Source: Lentzea waywayandensis
GTDB lineage: Bacteria > Actinomycetota > Actinomycetes > Mycobacteriales > Pseudonocardiaceae
Direction: 5' to 3'
NCBI RefSeq assembly: GCF_900115955.1
Contig: NZ_FOYL01000016.1
Span: 115,693 to 179,692 of the forward strand
DNA: 64,000 nucleotides
Positions within the stretch are counted from its first letter, which is position 1, and the number at the start of each line of letters is the position of its first letter. A program made the translations under genes and the position numbers. Below are positions 25,051 through 34,172 of this stretch, one piece after another. The notes beneath the pieces are model-generated. The model did not search any database, was not told where the DNA came from, and saw only the letters and a program-made list of their open reading frames with translations.

Positions 25051-26109
25051 GTGACAGCAGTGGACTTGGGACTACCCATCGTGCGCGGCACCCCTGACGT
25101 GTCCGCGCGTCCGGACTCGCCGCTGCTCGTCGACAGGTTCGGCCGGGTCGCGAAGGACCTCCGGGTCTCGCTGACCGACCGCTGCAACCTGCGTTGCACC
25201 TACTGCATGCCCGCCGAGGGCCTCGACTGGCTGCAGAAGGACGAGCTGCTCACCGACGACGAGCTGATCCGGCTCATGCGCATCGCGGTCGTCGACCTGG
25301 GTGTCACGGACATCAGGTTCACCGGCGGCGAGCCGTTGCTGCGGCGCGGCCTGGAGCAGGTCATCGCCGCCACGGCCGCGCTGGAACCCCGTCCGCGCAT
25401 GTCCATGACCTCGAACGGCATCGGCCTCAAGCGCAGGGCCCAGTCGCTCAAGGACGCCGGCCTGAACCGGATCAACGTCTCGCTCGACACCCTCGACCCC
25501 GACCGGTTCGCGACGCTGACCAGGCGCGACCGCATCACGGACGTGCTGGACGGCCTCGACGCCGCCCGCGAGGCCGGGCTGGAGCCGGTGAAGGTCAACT
25601 CCGTGCTGATGCGCGGCATGAACGAGGACGAGGCCGTCCCGCTGCTGCGGTTCTGCGTCGAGAACGGCTACCAGCTGCGGTTCATCGAGCAGATGCCGCT
25701 CGACCCGCAGCACGGCTGGACGCGCACGAACATGGTCACGGCCGATGAGATCCTCACGATGCTCTCGTCCGCCTACACGCTGACGCCGGAGGAGATCCCG
25801 CGCGGCGGTGCTCCGGCCGAACGCTGGCTGGTCGACGGCGGCCCCGCGGTCGTCGGCGTGATCGCCTCGGTGACCAGGCCGTTCTGCGCCGCCTGCGACC
25901 GCACCCGGCTCACCTCGGACGGCCAGATCCGCAACTGCCTGTTCAGCCAGGGCGAGACCGACCTGCGCGCCCTGCTGCGCGACGGCTCCCCCGACTCCGC
26001 GATCGCCGACGCCTGGCGTGCCACGATGTGGGCCAAGGCGGCCGGTCACGGCATCAACGACGCGGGCTTCTCACAGCCGGACCGCCCCATGAGCGCCATC
26101 GGAGGATGA
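25051..26109 (+). CDS. moaA: GTP 3',8-cyclase, molybdenum cofactor step 1
   Basis: 352 residues. The radical SAM cluster motif CxxxCxxC is at Cys45, Cys49 and Cys52 (RCNLRCTYCM), the SAM-binding FTGGEP follows at about 91-96, and the C-terminal second cluster is held by FCAACDRTRL plus a Cys in IRNCLFS. The protein ends in Gly-Gly, which is required for activity in MoaA. It converts GTP to 3',8-cyclo-GTP in the cytosol, the first step of molybdopterin synthesis. GTG at 25051 follows TAAGCT at 25038-25043 by 7 bases, so it may be leaderless; no Shine-Dalgarno is seen. The stop overlaps the moaD start (ATGA). Confidence 0.96.
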   Translation: MTAVDLGLPIVRGTPDVSARPDSPLLVDRFGRVAKDLRVSLTDRCNLRCTYCMPAEGLDWLQKDELLTDDELIRLMRIAVVDLGVTDIRFTGGEPLLRRGLEQVIAATAALEPRPRMSMTSNGIGLKRRAQSLKDAGLNRINVSLDTLDPDRFATLTRRDRITDVLDGLDAAREAGLEPVKVNSVLMRGMNEDEAVPLLRFCVENGYQLRFIEQMPLDPQHGWTRTNMVTADEILTMLSSAYTLTPEEIPRGGAPAERWLVDGGPAVVGVIASVTRPFCAACDRTRLTSDGQIRNCLFSQGETDLRALLRDGSPDSAIADAWRATMWAKAAGHGINDAGFSQPDRPMSAIGG

Positions 26110-26369
26110 CAGTGACGGCCGTGAAGATCCGCTATTTCGCGGGCGCCCGCGCCGCGGCCGGAGTGGCCGACGAGGACCTGCTGCTCGACGCCTCCGAGCC
26201 CACCGTGGCCCTGGTGGTCAGCACCATCGGCGAACGGCACGGCGACAAGCTCGGCAAGGTCCTCGCCGCGTCGAGCTTCCTGCTGGACGGCGTCGCGGTC
26301 CGCGACACGTCGGTGCGCGTGCCGGCAGGCTCTCAGCTGGACGTGCTGCCGCCGTTCGCGGGCGGCTGA
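26106..26369 (+). CDS. moaD: Molybdopterin synthase small subunit (MoaD/ThiS family)
   Basis: 87 residues with a ubiquitin-like fold ending in the diagnostic PPFAGG tail; the C-terminal Gly carries the thiocarboxylate sulfur for molybdopterin synthesis together with MoaE. ATG at 26106 overlaps the moaA stop by 4 bases and is preceded by GGAGG. Coupled translation with moaA makes biological sense. Its 3' end overlaps the remains of a convergent gene. Confidence 0.93.
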   Translation: MTVTAVKIRYFAGARAAAGVADEDLLLDASEPTVALVVSTIGERHGDKLGKVLAASSFLLDGVAVRDTSVRVPAGSQLDVLPPFAGG

Positions 26370-26800
26370 CCGGCCGGCAACGCCTCGGCGCGGGCCACCA
26401 CCGCGCCCCTGCTCCTGCTCCTGCTCCTTCGCCAGCGCCTCGTTGACGAGGACGGGGTCGCCGGTCGCCTCGGCCGGCGCGAGCACCGCCTTGGACTCCG
26501 GCAACTGACTCCCACTTTGTCTCCACCGGCTCTTGGCGTGCCAGTAGTACGTGTTCGACGAGGCGTGGAAGACCAGGACCACACCCATCACGAAGAAGGC
26601 GATGGCGATCAGGCCGTAGCTCGCGGCCTGCCCCCACTCTCTCGTCGCCGACGTGACGCGAGTGGAGCCCGCTGCCGCCCGTCGCAGTCATGGCGAAGAA
26701 GAGCGCCGCCGACGGCAGCAGCACCAGGGCGATGATCAACACGCGAGGGCGTTTCGGACGCGGAAACGGCTCGGTCCTGAGGTCGGCGTGGCATCACTTT
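26333..26800 (-). pseudogene. Frameshifted small membrane protein gene
   Basis: Three overlapping frames each hold part of one plausible protein. From right to left: frame A reads RTEPFPRPKRPRVLIIALVLLPSAA (split: a basic N-terminus and then a membrane helix, about 26785-26690). Frame B gives SATREWGQAASYGLIAIAFF and then VMGVVLVFHASSNTYYWHAK, a second helix and its loop, to about 26400. Frame C ends with VVARAEALPAGQPPANGG to the stop at 26333. Joining them needs one shift near 26685 and one in the CAGGAG repeats near 26410. No single frame has both helices with a good start. It is either a decayed gene or the result of sequencing errors. The edges are approximate. Confidence 0.45.
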
Positions 26801-27188
26801 CAGGGGACCGGTCCCCGCCTCCGATGGCCCAGTTCGCGTGAGCCACGCCTCACTTTCCGTAATAGTTTTCGCCCGATCTCAGAATGGAAACGGACCGATA
26901 ACGACACCTCTGACCTGCATTTTTGTAGGCTTTGCACAACACGCCAAACTGTTACTGTGATGCGCGTCACAGCCGCAAACATTTGGTCGGGCTGCCGTTG
27001 GTTACGTACGGTCGCTCCTCGGCTGGCCCCGAACCGGCCACGAGCACTACCGGAGCACCAGCACCGAACCCAGTCCGAGGGTGCTCCGGAACAACCCCGA
27101 GCGAGAGAAACCGCCGGACTGGGACGCAGGAACGTACCGGGCCCCGAACCCGAGTTCCTGGCAGCAGGTGCGGTGGACCGAGAGGCAC
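26801..27188 (+). promoter_or_regulatory. Long leader/control region of the rpf gene
   Basis: 388 bp without a supported gene. The left part (26840-26950) is unusually A/T-rich for this genome and contains promoter-like TTGCAC (26933-26938) and a perfect Crp/GlxR-type site at 26956-26971. The next 215 bp form a long potential untranslated leader with several GC-rich stems. Many actinobacterial rpf genes have a c-di-AMP (ydaO) riboswitch here; I looked for its conserved blocks and found only a CCGAACCCG fragment at about 27145, so I do not call it. Confidence 0.5.
26956..26971. promoter_or_regulatory. Perfect Crp/GlxR-type binding site
   Basis: TGTGA-TGCGCG-TCACA, an exact match to the TGTGA-N6-TCACA consensus of actinobacterial Crp/GlxR regulators, 218 bp before the rpf start. 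From established work, rpfA of M. tuberculosis is a Crp target and rpf2 of Corynebacterium is under GlxR, so the site fits its gene. Confidence 0.75.
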
Positions 27189-27830
27189 ATGGCTTTCAAC
27201 CGAGGCAAGCAGGGCAAGCAGAGTTCCGCCGCTCGCACTATCGCCAAGGTCGCGGCTGTCGGCATCATCGCCGGCGCCCCTCTGGGCCTGGCCGTTGGCA
27301 CCGCCAACGCCGCCCCCGTGAACTGGGACGCTCTCGCGCAGTGCGAGGCAAGTGGTAACTGGGGCGCCAACACGGGCAACGGCTACTACGGCGGCCTGCA
27401 GTTCACCCAGCAGACCTGGAACGCCTACGGCGGCCAGGGCAACCCGGCCAACGCCTCCCGCGAACAGCAGATCGCTGTCGCCGAGCGCGTGGCCGTCGGC
27501 CAGGGCGTCAGCAACGCCTGGCCCGCCTGCAGCCGCAAGCTGGGCGCCAACTCGGCCCCGGCCCCCGCTGCCAAGGCTGTCCCGCAGCAGCAGCGCAAGG
27601 CGCAGCCGCAGCAGCGCCAGTCCGCACCGGTGCAGCAGGCCCCGGTCGTGACGCTCGCGGGCTCGAAGACGAACCCGAACGGCAACTACGAGATCAAGGC
27701 GGGCGACACCCTGTCGAAGATCGCCGAGGCCAACAAGGTCACCGGCGGCTACCAGGCCATCGTGGAGAAGAACAAGGACTTCCTCACGAACCCCGACCTG
27801 ATCTTCCCGGGCCACAAGATCCTGATCTGA
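27189..27830 (+). CDS. rpfA: Resuscitation-promoting factor with LysM domain
   Basis: 213 residues. A signal peptide with a long basic n-region and hydrophobic core ends near TANA (about residue 41), so the protein is secreted. The Rpf transglycosylase-like domain follows (about 43-118): WDALAQCEASGNW contains the catalytic Glu53, and Cys52 and Cys114 form the expected disulfide. A Pro/Gln/Ala linker (about 120-160) leads to a C-terminal LysM domain (about 165-213: YEIKAGDTLSKIAEANKV) that binds peptidoglycan. The enzyme cleaves cell-wall glycan and promotes exit from dormancy. ATG at 27189 with GAGAGG upstream decides the start. A terminator follows at 27914. It lies between the two halves of the moa locus, as in mycobacteria. 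Confidence 0.94.
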   Translation: MAFNRGKQGKQSSAARTIAKVAAVGIIAGAPLGLAVGTANAAPVNWDALAQCEASGNWGANTGNGYYGGLQFTQQTWNAYGGQGNPANASREQQIAVAERVAVGQGVSNAWPACSRKLGANSAPAPAAKAVPQQQRKAQPQQRQSAPVQQAPVVTLAGSKTNPNGNYEIKAGDTLSKIAEANKVTGGYQAIVEKNKDFLTNPDLIFPGHKILI

Positions 27831-27913
27831 GTCTTCCAAGACCCGGACCGATTCACCTCGGATCTGACAGGCCGCACGAACGCCAGCCCCTCTGACGTGG
27901 GCTGACACAGGAC

Positions 27914-27952
27914 CAGGGATCTCACCGTTACCCCCCGACGGTGAGGTCCCTG
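27914..27952. terminator. Hairpin terminator after rpf
   Basis: 15-bp arms (27914-27928 and 27938-27952) with one G-U pair and a 9-base pyrimidine-rich loop, 83 bp after the rpf stop codon. Confidence 0.7.
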
Positions 27953-28028
27953 CCTGCGTCTCCGCACCACGGCGCCGAACGGACAGGCCTGGGCAGGGGC
28001 TGCGCCGAGCAAGGCAGCCGCCCACCCC

Positions 28029-28154
28029 CGCTGGAACGCGACCAGCGCACCCAGGGCGCCCCCTCCGCTGGAACGCGACGAGCCAACCCTCCGCTGGAAC
28101 GCAACCAGCGCACGCAAGGCGCCCCTTCCGCTGGAACGCGACGAGCCAACGCAA
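28029..28154. repeat. Two tandem 63-bp repeats with a shared CGCTGGAACGCGAC core
   Basis: 28029-28091 and 28092-28154 are near-identical 63-bp units, each made of a 37-bp and a 26-bp part that both start with CGCTGGAACGC. A fifth core copy stands alone at 28509. The stretch 27953-28549 (about 600 bp) has no gene I can support; apart from these repeats and the inverted repeat at 28313 nothing else was recognised. Confidence 0.7.
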
Positions 28155-28312
28155 GCCAACCCGCACGGCCGAGGCCCGCCAACGCAAAACGACCCGCGCG
28201 GTGCCACCAGGCACCCGCCCTCGAAAGCAACCACGTACGAGGCCTGGCGTGGCGATGCGAAGCGAGCCGTGTGAACCTCTGCCGCCTGGGTGGCGGTGCA
28301 CCCCGCTCACGG

Positions 28313-28435
28313 CGATTGGGGCTTGACCTTGAGGGGCTGGGTGCCACCCTGTCTGGGCACGGCCGGGGCTCTGTGAACCCCGGCTTTGAGGCCGTCTACG
28401 CGCCCAGCTAGAGGCTCAAGGTCAAGCCCCAATCG
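28313..28435. repeat. 123-bp element with perfect 21-bp inverted ends
   Basis: Arms 28313-28333 and 28415-28435 are perfect complements. The 81-bp centre holds a second, imperfect inner pairing (GCTGGG near 28336 with CCCAGC near 28403) and GGCC-rich stems. It carries no gene and lies between rpf and moaE. The structure would form a long hairpin as RNA or a cruciform-like element as DNA; it may be a MITE or a transcription barrier between the convergent genes. Confidence 0.65.
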
Positions 28436-28549
28436 CAACCCCGCACTTCGTCACGACCCGCAAGACCACCCTCGCAAGGCGACCACCCGCACGGAACGCG
28501 ACCAACCCCGCTGGAACGCGACCAACGCACGCAACTCGCACCCCCAACC

Positions 28550-28975
28550 TCAGGGGCAGTTGACCCACTCGTCCTCGCCCCCAGGAAAAACCTGCCGCTT
28601 CCACACAGGCAACCGAGCCTTGACCTCATCCACCAGGTCAGCACAAAGGGAAAACGCTTCCCCCCGATGCTCAGCGGCCACCGCACACGCAAGGGCAACA
28701 TCGCCGATCTTCAACGGCCCAACCCGGTGCGAAACAGCAATCCCATGCACCCCGGAGTACTTCTCAGCCAAGGAAGAAACAACCTCAGCCACCACATCCG
28801 AAGCGGACGGATGCGAGTGGTACTCCAACTCCAGCACCGACCGCCCACCGTCGTGATCCCGCACAACGCCAGAAAAGGTGACCACAGCACCGGCCCGGTC
28901 AGACCCGACAAGCGCGGCATGCTCCTCAACCGACAACGGCTCCTCGGTCACAACGGCCCGCAGCACCACGCTCAT
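28550..28975 (-). CDS. moaE: Molybdopterin synthase large subunit
   Basis: 141 residues. Family landmarks are GAVVTFSGVVRDHD (about 29-42), LELEYHSHPSASD (about 48-60), SHRVGPLKIGD (about 82-92) and the active-site Lys in PVWKRQVF near the C-terminus. With MoaD it inserts two sulfurs into cyclic pyranopterin monophosphate. ATG at 28975 overlaps the stop of the upstream mog gene by 4 bases. Last gene of moaC-mog-moaE. Codon use has more A at third positions than neighbours, but the reading frame is clean. Confidence 0.94.
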   Translation of the reverse strand: MSVVLRAVVTEEPLSVEEHAALVGSDRAGAVVTFSGVVRDHDGGRSVLELEYHSHPSASDVVAEVVSSLAEKYSGVHGIAVSHRVGPLKIGDVALACAVAAEHRGEAFSLCADLVDEVKARLPVWKRQVFPGGEDEWVNCP

Positions 28976-29442
28976 CGATGGTCACCTCCACGCAGTTGGT
29001 CAAGCGCATGCTCGACGACCGAAGCCAACACGTCCAGCCCGTCCCGAACGCCTCCGGTAGACCCGGGCAGGTTCACGACCAACGTCCGCCCAGCCACCCC
29101 GGCCACCCCACGCGACAACACGGACCCAGGCACACGCGGCCACCCGGACATCCGAATCACATCGGCCAGCCCAGGCACCTCGTAGTCCAGAACGGCACGG
29201 GTGGCTTCCGGAGTCCGGTCAGTCGGGTTGATCCCGGTACCACCGGTGGTCAGCACAAGATCGGCCCCAGCGCCGACAGCATCGACCAGGGCCTCACGTA
29301 CCGGCTCCCCGTCCGGCACGACGACCGGCGCGGAAACCGAAAAGCCACGCCCCTCAAGCCATTCCACGATCAACGGCCCGCTGCGATCGGCGTAGACCCC
29401 GGCGGCGGCACGGTTGGAGGCCGTGATCACCACTGCCTTCAC
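28972..29442 (-). CDS. mog: Molybdopterin adenylyltransferase-like protein (MoaB/Mog family)
   Basis: 156 residues. The MoaB/Mog signature is TTGGTGINPTDRTPEA (about 65-80), followed by EVPGLADVIR and NLPGSTGGVRDGLDV near the C-terminus. These bind molybdopterin and carry out adenylation ahead of molybdate insertion in Mog-type proteins. GTG at 29442 overlaps the moaC stop by 4 bases (GTGA), which supports the start. Middle gene of a tightly coupled three-gene operon. Whether it is functionally Mog or the MoaB-type is not decided by sequence. Confidence 0.9.
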   Translation of the reverse strand: MKAVVITASNRAAAGVYADRSGPLIVEWLEGRGFSVSAPVVVPDGEPVREALVDAVGAGADLVLTTGGTGINPTDRTPEATRAVLDYEVPGLADVIRMSGWPRVPGSVLSRGVAGVAGRTLVVNLPGSTGGVRDGLDVLASVVEHALDQLRGGDHR

Positions 29443-29912
29443 GGGCGTTCCCACAGGCCGGACTTGCCGCCTTCCTTGCGCTCCACCCGCACCGCGTCCA
29501 ACGACGCGGCGGGGTCGACCGACTTCACCATGTCGTGCAGGGTCAGGCCCGCCACGGAGACCGCGGTCAGAGCCTCCATCTCGACACCGGTGCGGTCGGT
29601 GGTGCGGACGGTTGCCGTGATCAGCACAGCGGAGTCCGCGAGAGCCAGATCCACCACCACCGACGACAACGAGATGGGGTGGCACAGGGGCACGAGTTCC
29701 CAGGTGCGCTTCGCGGCCATGATGCCGGCGATCCGGGCCGTGGCCAGGGCGTCGCCCTTGGGCAGGCCGTCGGCGCCCAGCAACTCCACCACCTCGGCGG
29801 TCGTGTGCAGGATCCCGGTCGCCACGGCGGTCCGGGTGGTCTGCTCCTTGCCGGAGACGTCGACCATCCGGGCCGCGCCGTGGGAGTCCAGGTGGGTGAA
29901 CTGCTTGGTCAT
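29439..29912 (-). CDS. moaC: Cyclic pyranopterin monophosphate synthase
   Basis: 157 residues. THLDSHGAARMVDVSGKEQT opens the protein in the usual way; LVPLCHPISLS (about 73-83), VRTTDRTGVEMEALTAVSVA (about 101-120) and the conserved Asp/Lys of TLHDMVKSVD (about 123-132) are all intact. The enzyme converts 3',8-cyclo-GTP from MoaA to cPMP. ATG at 29912. First gene of moaC-mog-moaE. The operon points toward moaA-moaD, with rpf in between. The malic enzyme gene upstream is closed off by a 20-bp terminator. Confidence 0.95.
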   Translation of the reverse strand: MTKQFTHLDSHGAARMVDVSGKEQTTRTAVATGILHTTAEVVELLGADGLPKGDALATARIAGIMAAKRTWELVPLCHPISLSSVVVDLALADSAVLITATVRTTDRTGVEMEALTAVSVAGLTLHDMVKSVDPAASLDAVRVERKEGGKSGLWERP

Positions 29913-29950
29913 ACGGCGATCGTATGCCTGCCCGCGAACTACAGCCGGTG

Positions 29951-29999
29951 CGTAAAGACCTCAAGCGGGCACGCTTTTCGCCCGCTTGAGGTCTTTACG
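29951..29999. terminator. 20-bp perfect hairpin terminator
   Basis: Arms 29951-29970 and 29980-29999, loop ACGCTTTTC. It ends 29 bp after the malic enzyme stop and lies 39 bp before the moaC start, so it ends malic enzyme transcripts before the moa operon. It is one of the strongest hairpins in the window. Confidence 0.85.
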
Positions 30000-30027
30000 G
30001 CTCTGGCCTGTACTGGTGTCCTAGTCC

Positions 30028-31410
<1,383 letters not shown>

Positions 31411-31526
31411 CGTCGTCCTCCCACGAAGTACAGCTCAAGCGGGAAGTGAGCCTATCCCCGGGCCCATTGCGGTACGCACGCGACTCGGCAGTCTTAAGAC
31501 CGCCCTGACAGTCCGATGAGGACCGA

Positions 31527-31712
31527 TCAGGATTTGTTGATCTCGGTCACCGGGTGCGTGTACGGGAGGCTCTCCACCGGCAGCGGGAACGTCACCGTGC
31601 CGAACGGGGACAGCGCACCCTGCACGTCACTGGTCAGTTCGGTGACGGGGTGGCCGCCGTCGGGACCCTCCGGCCAGTGCGGGTCGACCCGTCCAGGGCG
31701 TCCTTTCGCCAC
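31527..31712 (-). CDS. Small hypothetical protein, 61 aa
   Basis: 61 residues, from GTG at 31712 with AGGAG three bases upstream to a stop at 31527. Sequence features are an N-terminal basic patch (AKGRPGR), several Pro and His residues, and a PVTELTSDVQGALSPFGT block in the middle; no membrane segment. It sits divergent from the helicase-associated protein with an 86-bp gap, a position where M. tuberculosis also has a small gene (Rv0863, from memory). I do not know the family. Codon bias supports a real gene. Confidence 0.55.
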   Translation of the reverse strand: MAKGRPGRVDPHWPEGPDGGHPVTELTSDVQGALSPFGTVTFPLPVESLPYTHPVTEINKS

Positions 31713-31797
31713 GTTCTCCTCCTCGGTGGTGCCAGATGACGCGACAAGTGTGACAGAGGACGACGCGATCTCCAGCGGCCCATATACCGTGGTGAGA

Positions 31798-34050
31798 ATG
31801 TCCGGCACCACTCTCGCCGACTGGCTGCGCGCCCAGGACGACGCTGCTCTCGTCGCGCTGCTGCGCGCGCGGCCTGACCTGGCAACGCCCCCACCTGCCG
31901 ATATGTCCGTGCTCGCGACACGGGTCGGCACCAGGGCGTCGATCGCGCGCGCCTGCGAGGACCTCGACACGTTCACGCTGGCCGTGCTCGAAGCCCTGGT
32001 CGTGCAGGGTGCGGACGCCGAGCCCGTGGCGTTGCCCACACTCGGCGAGATCCTCGGGCCGGACGTGAAGCCCCGGCCGCTCAAGCAGGCCGTCGGCAGG
32101 CTCAGGTCCCTCGCGCTCGCCTGGGGCGACGACGACGCGCTGTCGGTCCCTCCCGTCACGCGGGAGGCGTTCGGCTCCTACCCCGGCGGGCTGGGCCGCA
32201 GGACCGGCCAGACGTACGACCTCCACGGCATCACCGAGGGCGAGCAGCGCGTCCTGCAGAAGCTCGCCGCCGGACCGCCCATCGGCGACACGAAGGACGC
32301 CTCCCGGGTCGTGCCGCTCGACAAGGCCGACACACCGGTGCAACGGCTGCTCGCGCGCGGCCTGCTGCTGCGCCGCGACCCCGGCACCGTCGAGCTGCCG
32401 CGCGAGATCGCTCTCGAACTGCGCGGCGAACGCCCGCTCGGCCCCATCCAGGTCACCGAGCCGAAGCCGAAGACCACCACGTTCCAGCAGTCCAGCGTCG
32501 ACGGCACGGGCGGCGGCGAGGCGCTGGAACTCGTCCGGCACGTCGAGAACCTGATCGCGAGCTGGTCGGCCGAGCCGGCGCCGGTGCTGCGGACGGGCGG
32601 CCTGGGAGTCCGCGAACTGCGCAAGGTCGCCAAGGACCTCGACGTCGACGAACGCCGCGCGGCCCTGCTGATCGAACTCGTGGTCGGCGCGGACCTGGCG
32701 GCGAACACCGAGGCCGCCGAACCGGAGTGGATGCCGACGACCAAGGCCGACGTCTGGCTCGCCGCGACCACCGAGGTCCGCTGGGCCACGCTCGCGCACG
32801 CCTGGCTGGACCTGCCGCGGCTGCCCGCGCTGGTCGGCCGCCGCGACGAGAAGGACAAGCTCTTCAACCCGCTCGCGGACGAGATCCGCCGCGCCCAGGC
32901 CCCGCGCGACCGCCGGTGGGTCCTGGAGGCGATCGGCGCGTTCCCCAAGGGCACCGCGATCACGAACCCCGCCGACCTGGCCTCCCTGCTCAGCTGGCGC
33001 GCACCGCGCCGGGGCGGGCGCCAGCGCGACGAACTGGTGCGCTGGACCGTCGAGGAGGGCACCGCGGTCGGCGTGCTCGCCCTCGGCGCGATCACCAGCG
33101 CGGGCCGCGTGCTGCTCGACGAGGGCCCCGGCCACGCCGCCAAGGCCCTCGGCGACGCCCTGCCCGCGCCGCTCGACCACGTGCTGGTGCAGGCCGACCT
33201 CACCGTCGTCGCCCCCGGCCGGCTCGAACCGGAGCTCGCCGACGAGCTGGCGCTGGTCGCGAACGTCGAGTCCGCCGGCAGCGCCACGGTCTACCGGATC
33301 AGCGAGGCCACCGTCCGCCGGGCGCTCGACTCCGGCCGCACCGCCGACGAGCTGCAGGAACTCTTCAAGACCCGCTCGCGCACGCCCGTCCCGCAGTCGC
33401 TGACCTACCTGATCGACGATGCCGCCCGCCGCCACGGCAGGCTGCGCGGCGGGGCGGCGGGCTCGTTCCTGCGCTGCGACGACTCGGTGCTGATCAGCGA
33501 GGTCCTCGCGCACCCGGAGGCCGGACGGCTGGAGCTGCGCCGGATCGCGCCGACCGTGCTCGTCAGCCCGTTGCCGCTGGCGGACGTGCTGGACGGGCTG
33601 CGCTCGGCCGGGTTCGCCCCGGCCGCGGAAGGCCCGGACGGCCAGGTCCTCGACCTGCGGCCGGGTGGTCGCCGGACCACTCCGAGGCAGCGCACCGCCC
33701 GCAAACCGGTGTCACCCGCCGTGCCCGCCGACGAGCGGTTGGGTGAACTCGTCCGGCTGGTCCGGGCCGGTGATCGTGCCGCCGCGACACCACGGGGTGA
33801 ACGCGTCGCCGTTCCCGGTCATCTCGGCGCCGGTCCGTCGGCCACCCTGTCGTTGCTCCAGCAGGCCGCACGGGCGCGGCGCAGGGTGCTCGTCGGGTTC
33901 GTCGACTCCCACGGCACGGCGGCACAGCGCGTGATCGAGCCGCACGTCGTCGGGGGTGGCGTGCTGGAGGGCTACGACCACAGCTACGGAGAGGTGCTGA
34001 GGTTCCCTCTTCATCGCGTCACGTCCGCCGCATTGGTGGACGAGGACTGA
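31798..34050 (+). CDS. Helicase-associated (Helicase_C_3-type) protein, XPB partner
   Basis: 750 residues, no membrane segments. The N-terminus opens with LADWLRAQDDAALVALLRARPDL, the landmark of actinobacterial proteins annotated as helicase-associated/XPB-Ssl2-like domain. A central winged-helix-rich region follows, then DHVLVQADLTVVAPGRLEPEL (about residues 460-480), and a C-terminal WYL-like part near VLVGFVDSHGTAAQRVIEPHVV. In M. tuberculosis its counterpart (Rv0862c, from memory) lies next to the XPB helicase; here XPB lies 11 kb away on the same strand. A role in DNA repair with XPB is inference. ATG at 31798; two GTG codons at 31789 and 31792 are alternatives close to a TATACC -10 box. 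Confidence 0.8.
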   Translation: MSGTTLADWLRAQDDAALVALLRARPDLATPPPADMSVLATRVGTRASIARACEDLDTFTLAVLEALVVQGADAEPVALPTLGEILGPDVKPRPLKQAVGRLRSLALAWGDDDALSVPPVTREAFGSYPGGLGRRTGQTYDLHGITEGEQRVLQKLAAGPPIGDTKDASRVVPLDKADTPVQRLLARGLLLRRDPGTVELPREIALELRGERPLGPIQVTEPKPKTTTFQQSSVDGTGGGEALELVRHVENLIASWSAEPAPVLRTGGLGVRELRKVAKDLDVDERRAALLIELVVGADLAANTEAAEPEWMPTTKADVWLAATTEVRWATLAHAWLDLPRLPALVGRRDEKDKLFNPLADEIRRAQAPRDRRWVLEAIGAFPKGTAITNPADLASLLSWRAPRRGGRQRDELVRWTVEEGTAVGVLALGAITSAGRVLLDEGPGHAAKALGDALPAPLDHVLVQADLTVVAPGRLEPELADELALVANVESAGSATVYRISEATVRRALDSGRTADELQELFKTRSRTPVPQSLTYLIDDAARRHGRLRGGAAGSFLRCDDSVLISEVLAHPEAGRLELRRIAPTVLVSPLPLADVLDGLRSAGFAPAAEGPDGQVLDLRPGGRRTTPRQRTARKPVSPAVPADERLGELVRLVRAGDRAAATPRGERVAVPGHLGAGPSATLSLLQQAARARRRVLVGFVDSHGTAAQRVIEPHVVGGGVLEGYDHSYGEVLRFPLHRVTSAALVDED

Positions 34051-34172
34051 CGGTCGGTCATCCCCCGGTAGGAAACCCGGACCACCCTTGCGTGGCTGGT
34101 GTGCGACCTAGCGTCGATTGACGTGGACGTTCCCGAGAGACGTCCGCATCGACCCGAGGAGGTCCTGCGCAC

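Noticed and set aside
27081..27188. c-di-AMP (ydaO) riboswitch before rpf
   Set aside because: The position is right for actinobacterial rpf genes, but I found only one short piece of the conserved sequence (CCGAACCCG) and not the other conserved blocks in order.
27749..28347. Minus-strand reading frames with repeated VAFQR-like peptides in the rpf-moaE gap
   Set aside because: They are produced by the 63-bp DNA repeats, lack a good start and differ between frames; treated as non-coding.
31516..31797. Longer N-terminus of the helicase-associated protein
   Set aside because: The frame is open to 31516 but the extra residues do not resemble the family, and a divergent small gene occupies the same DNA.
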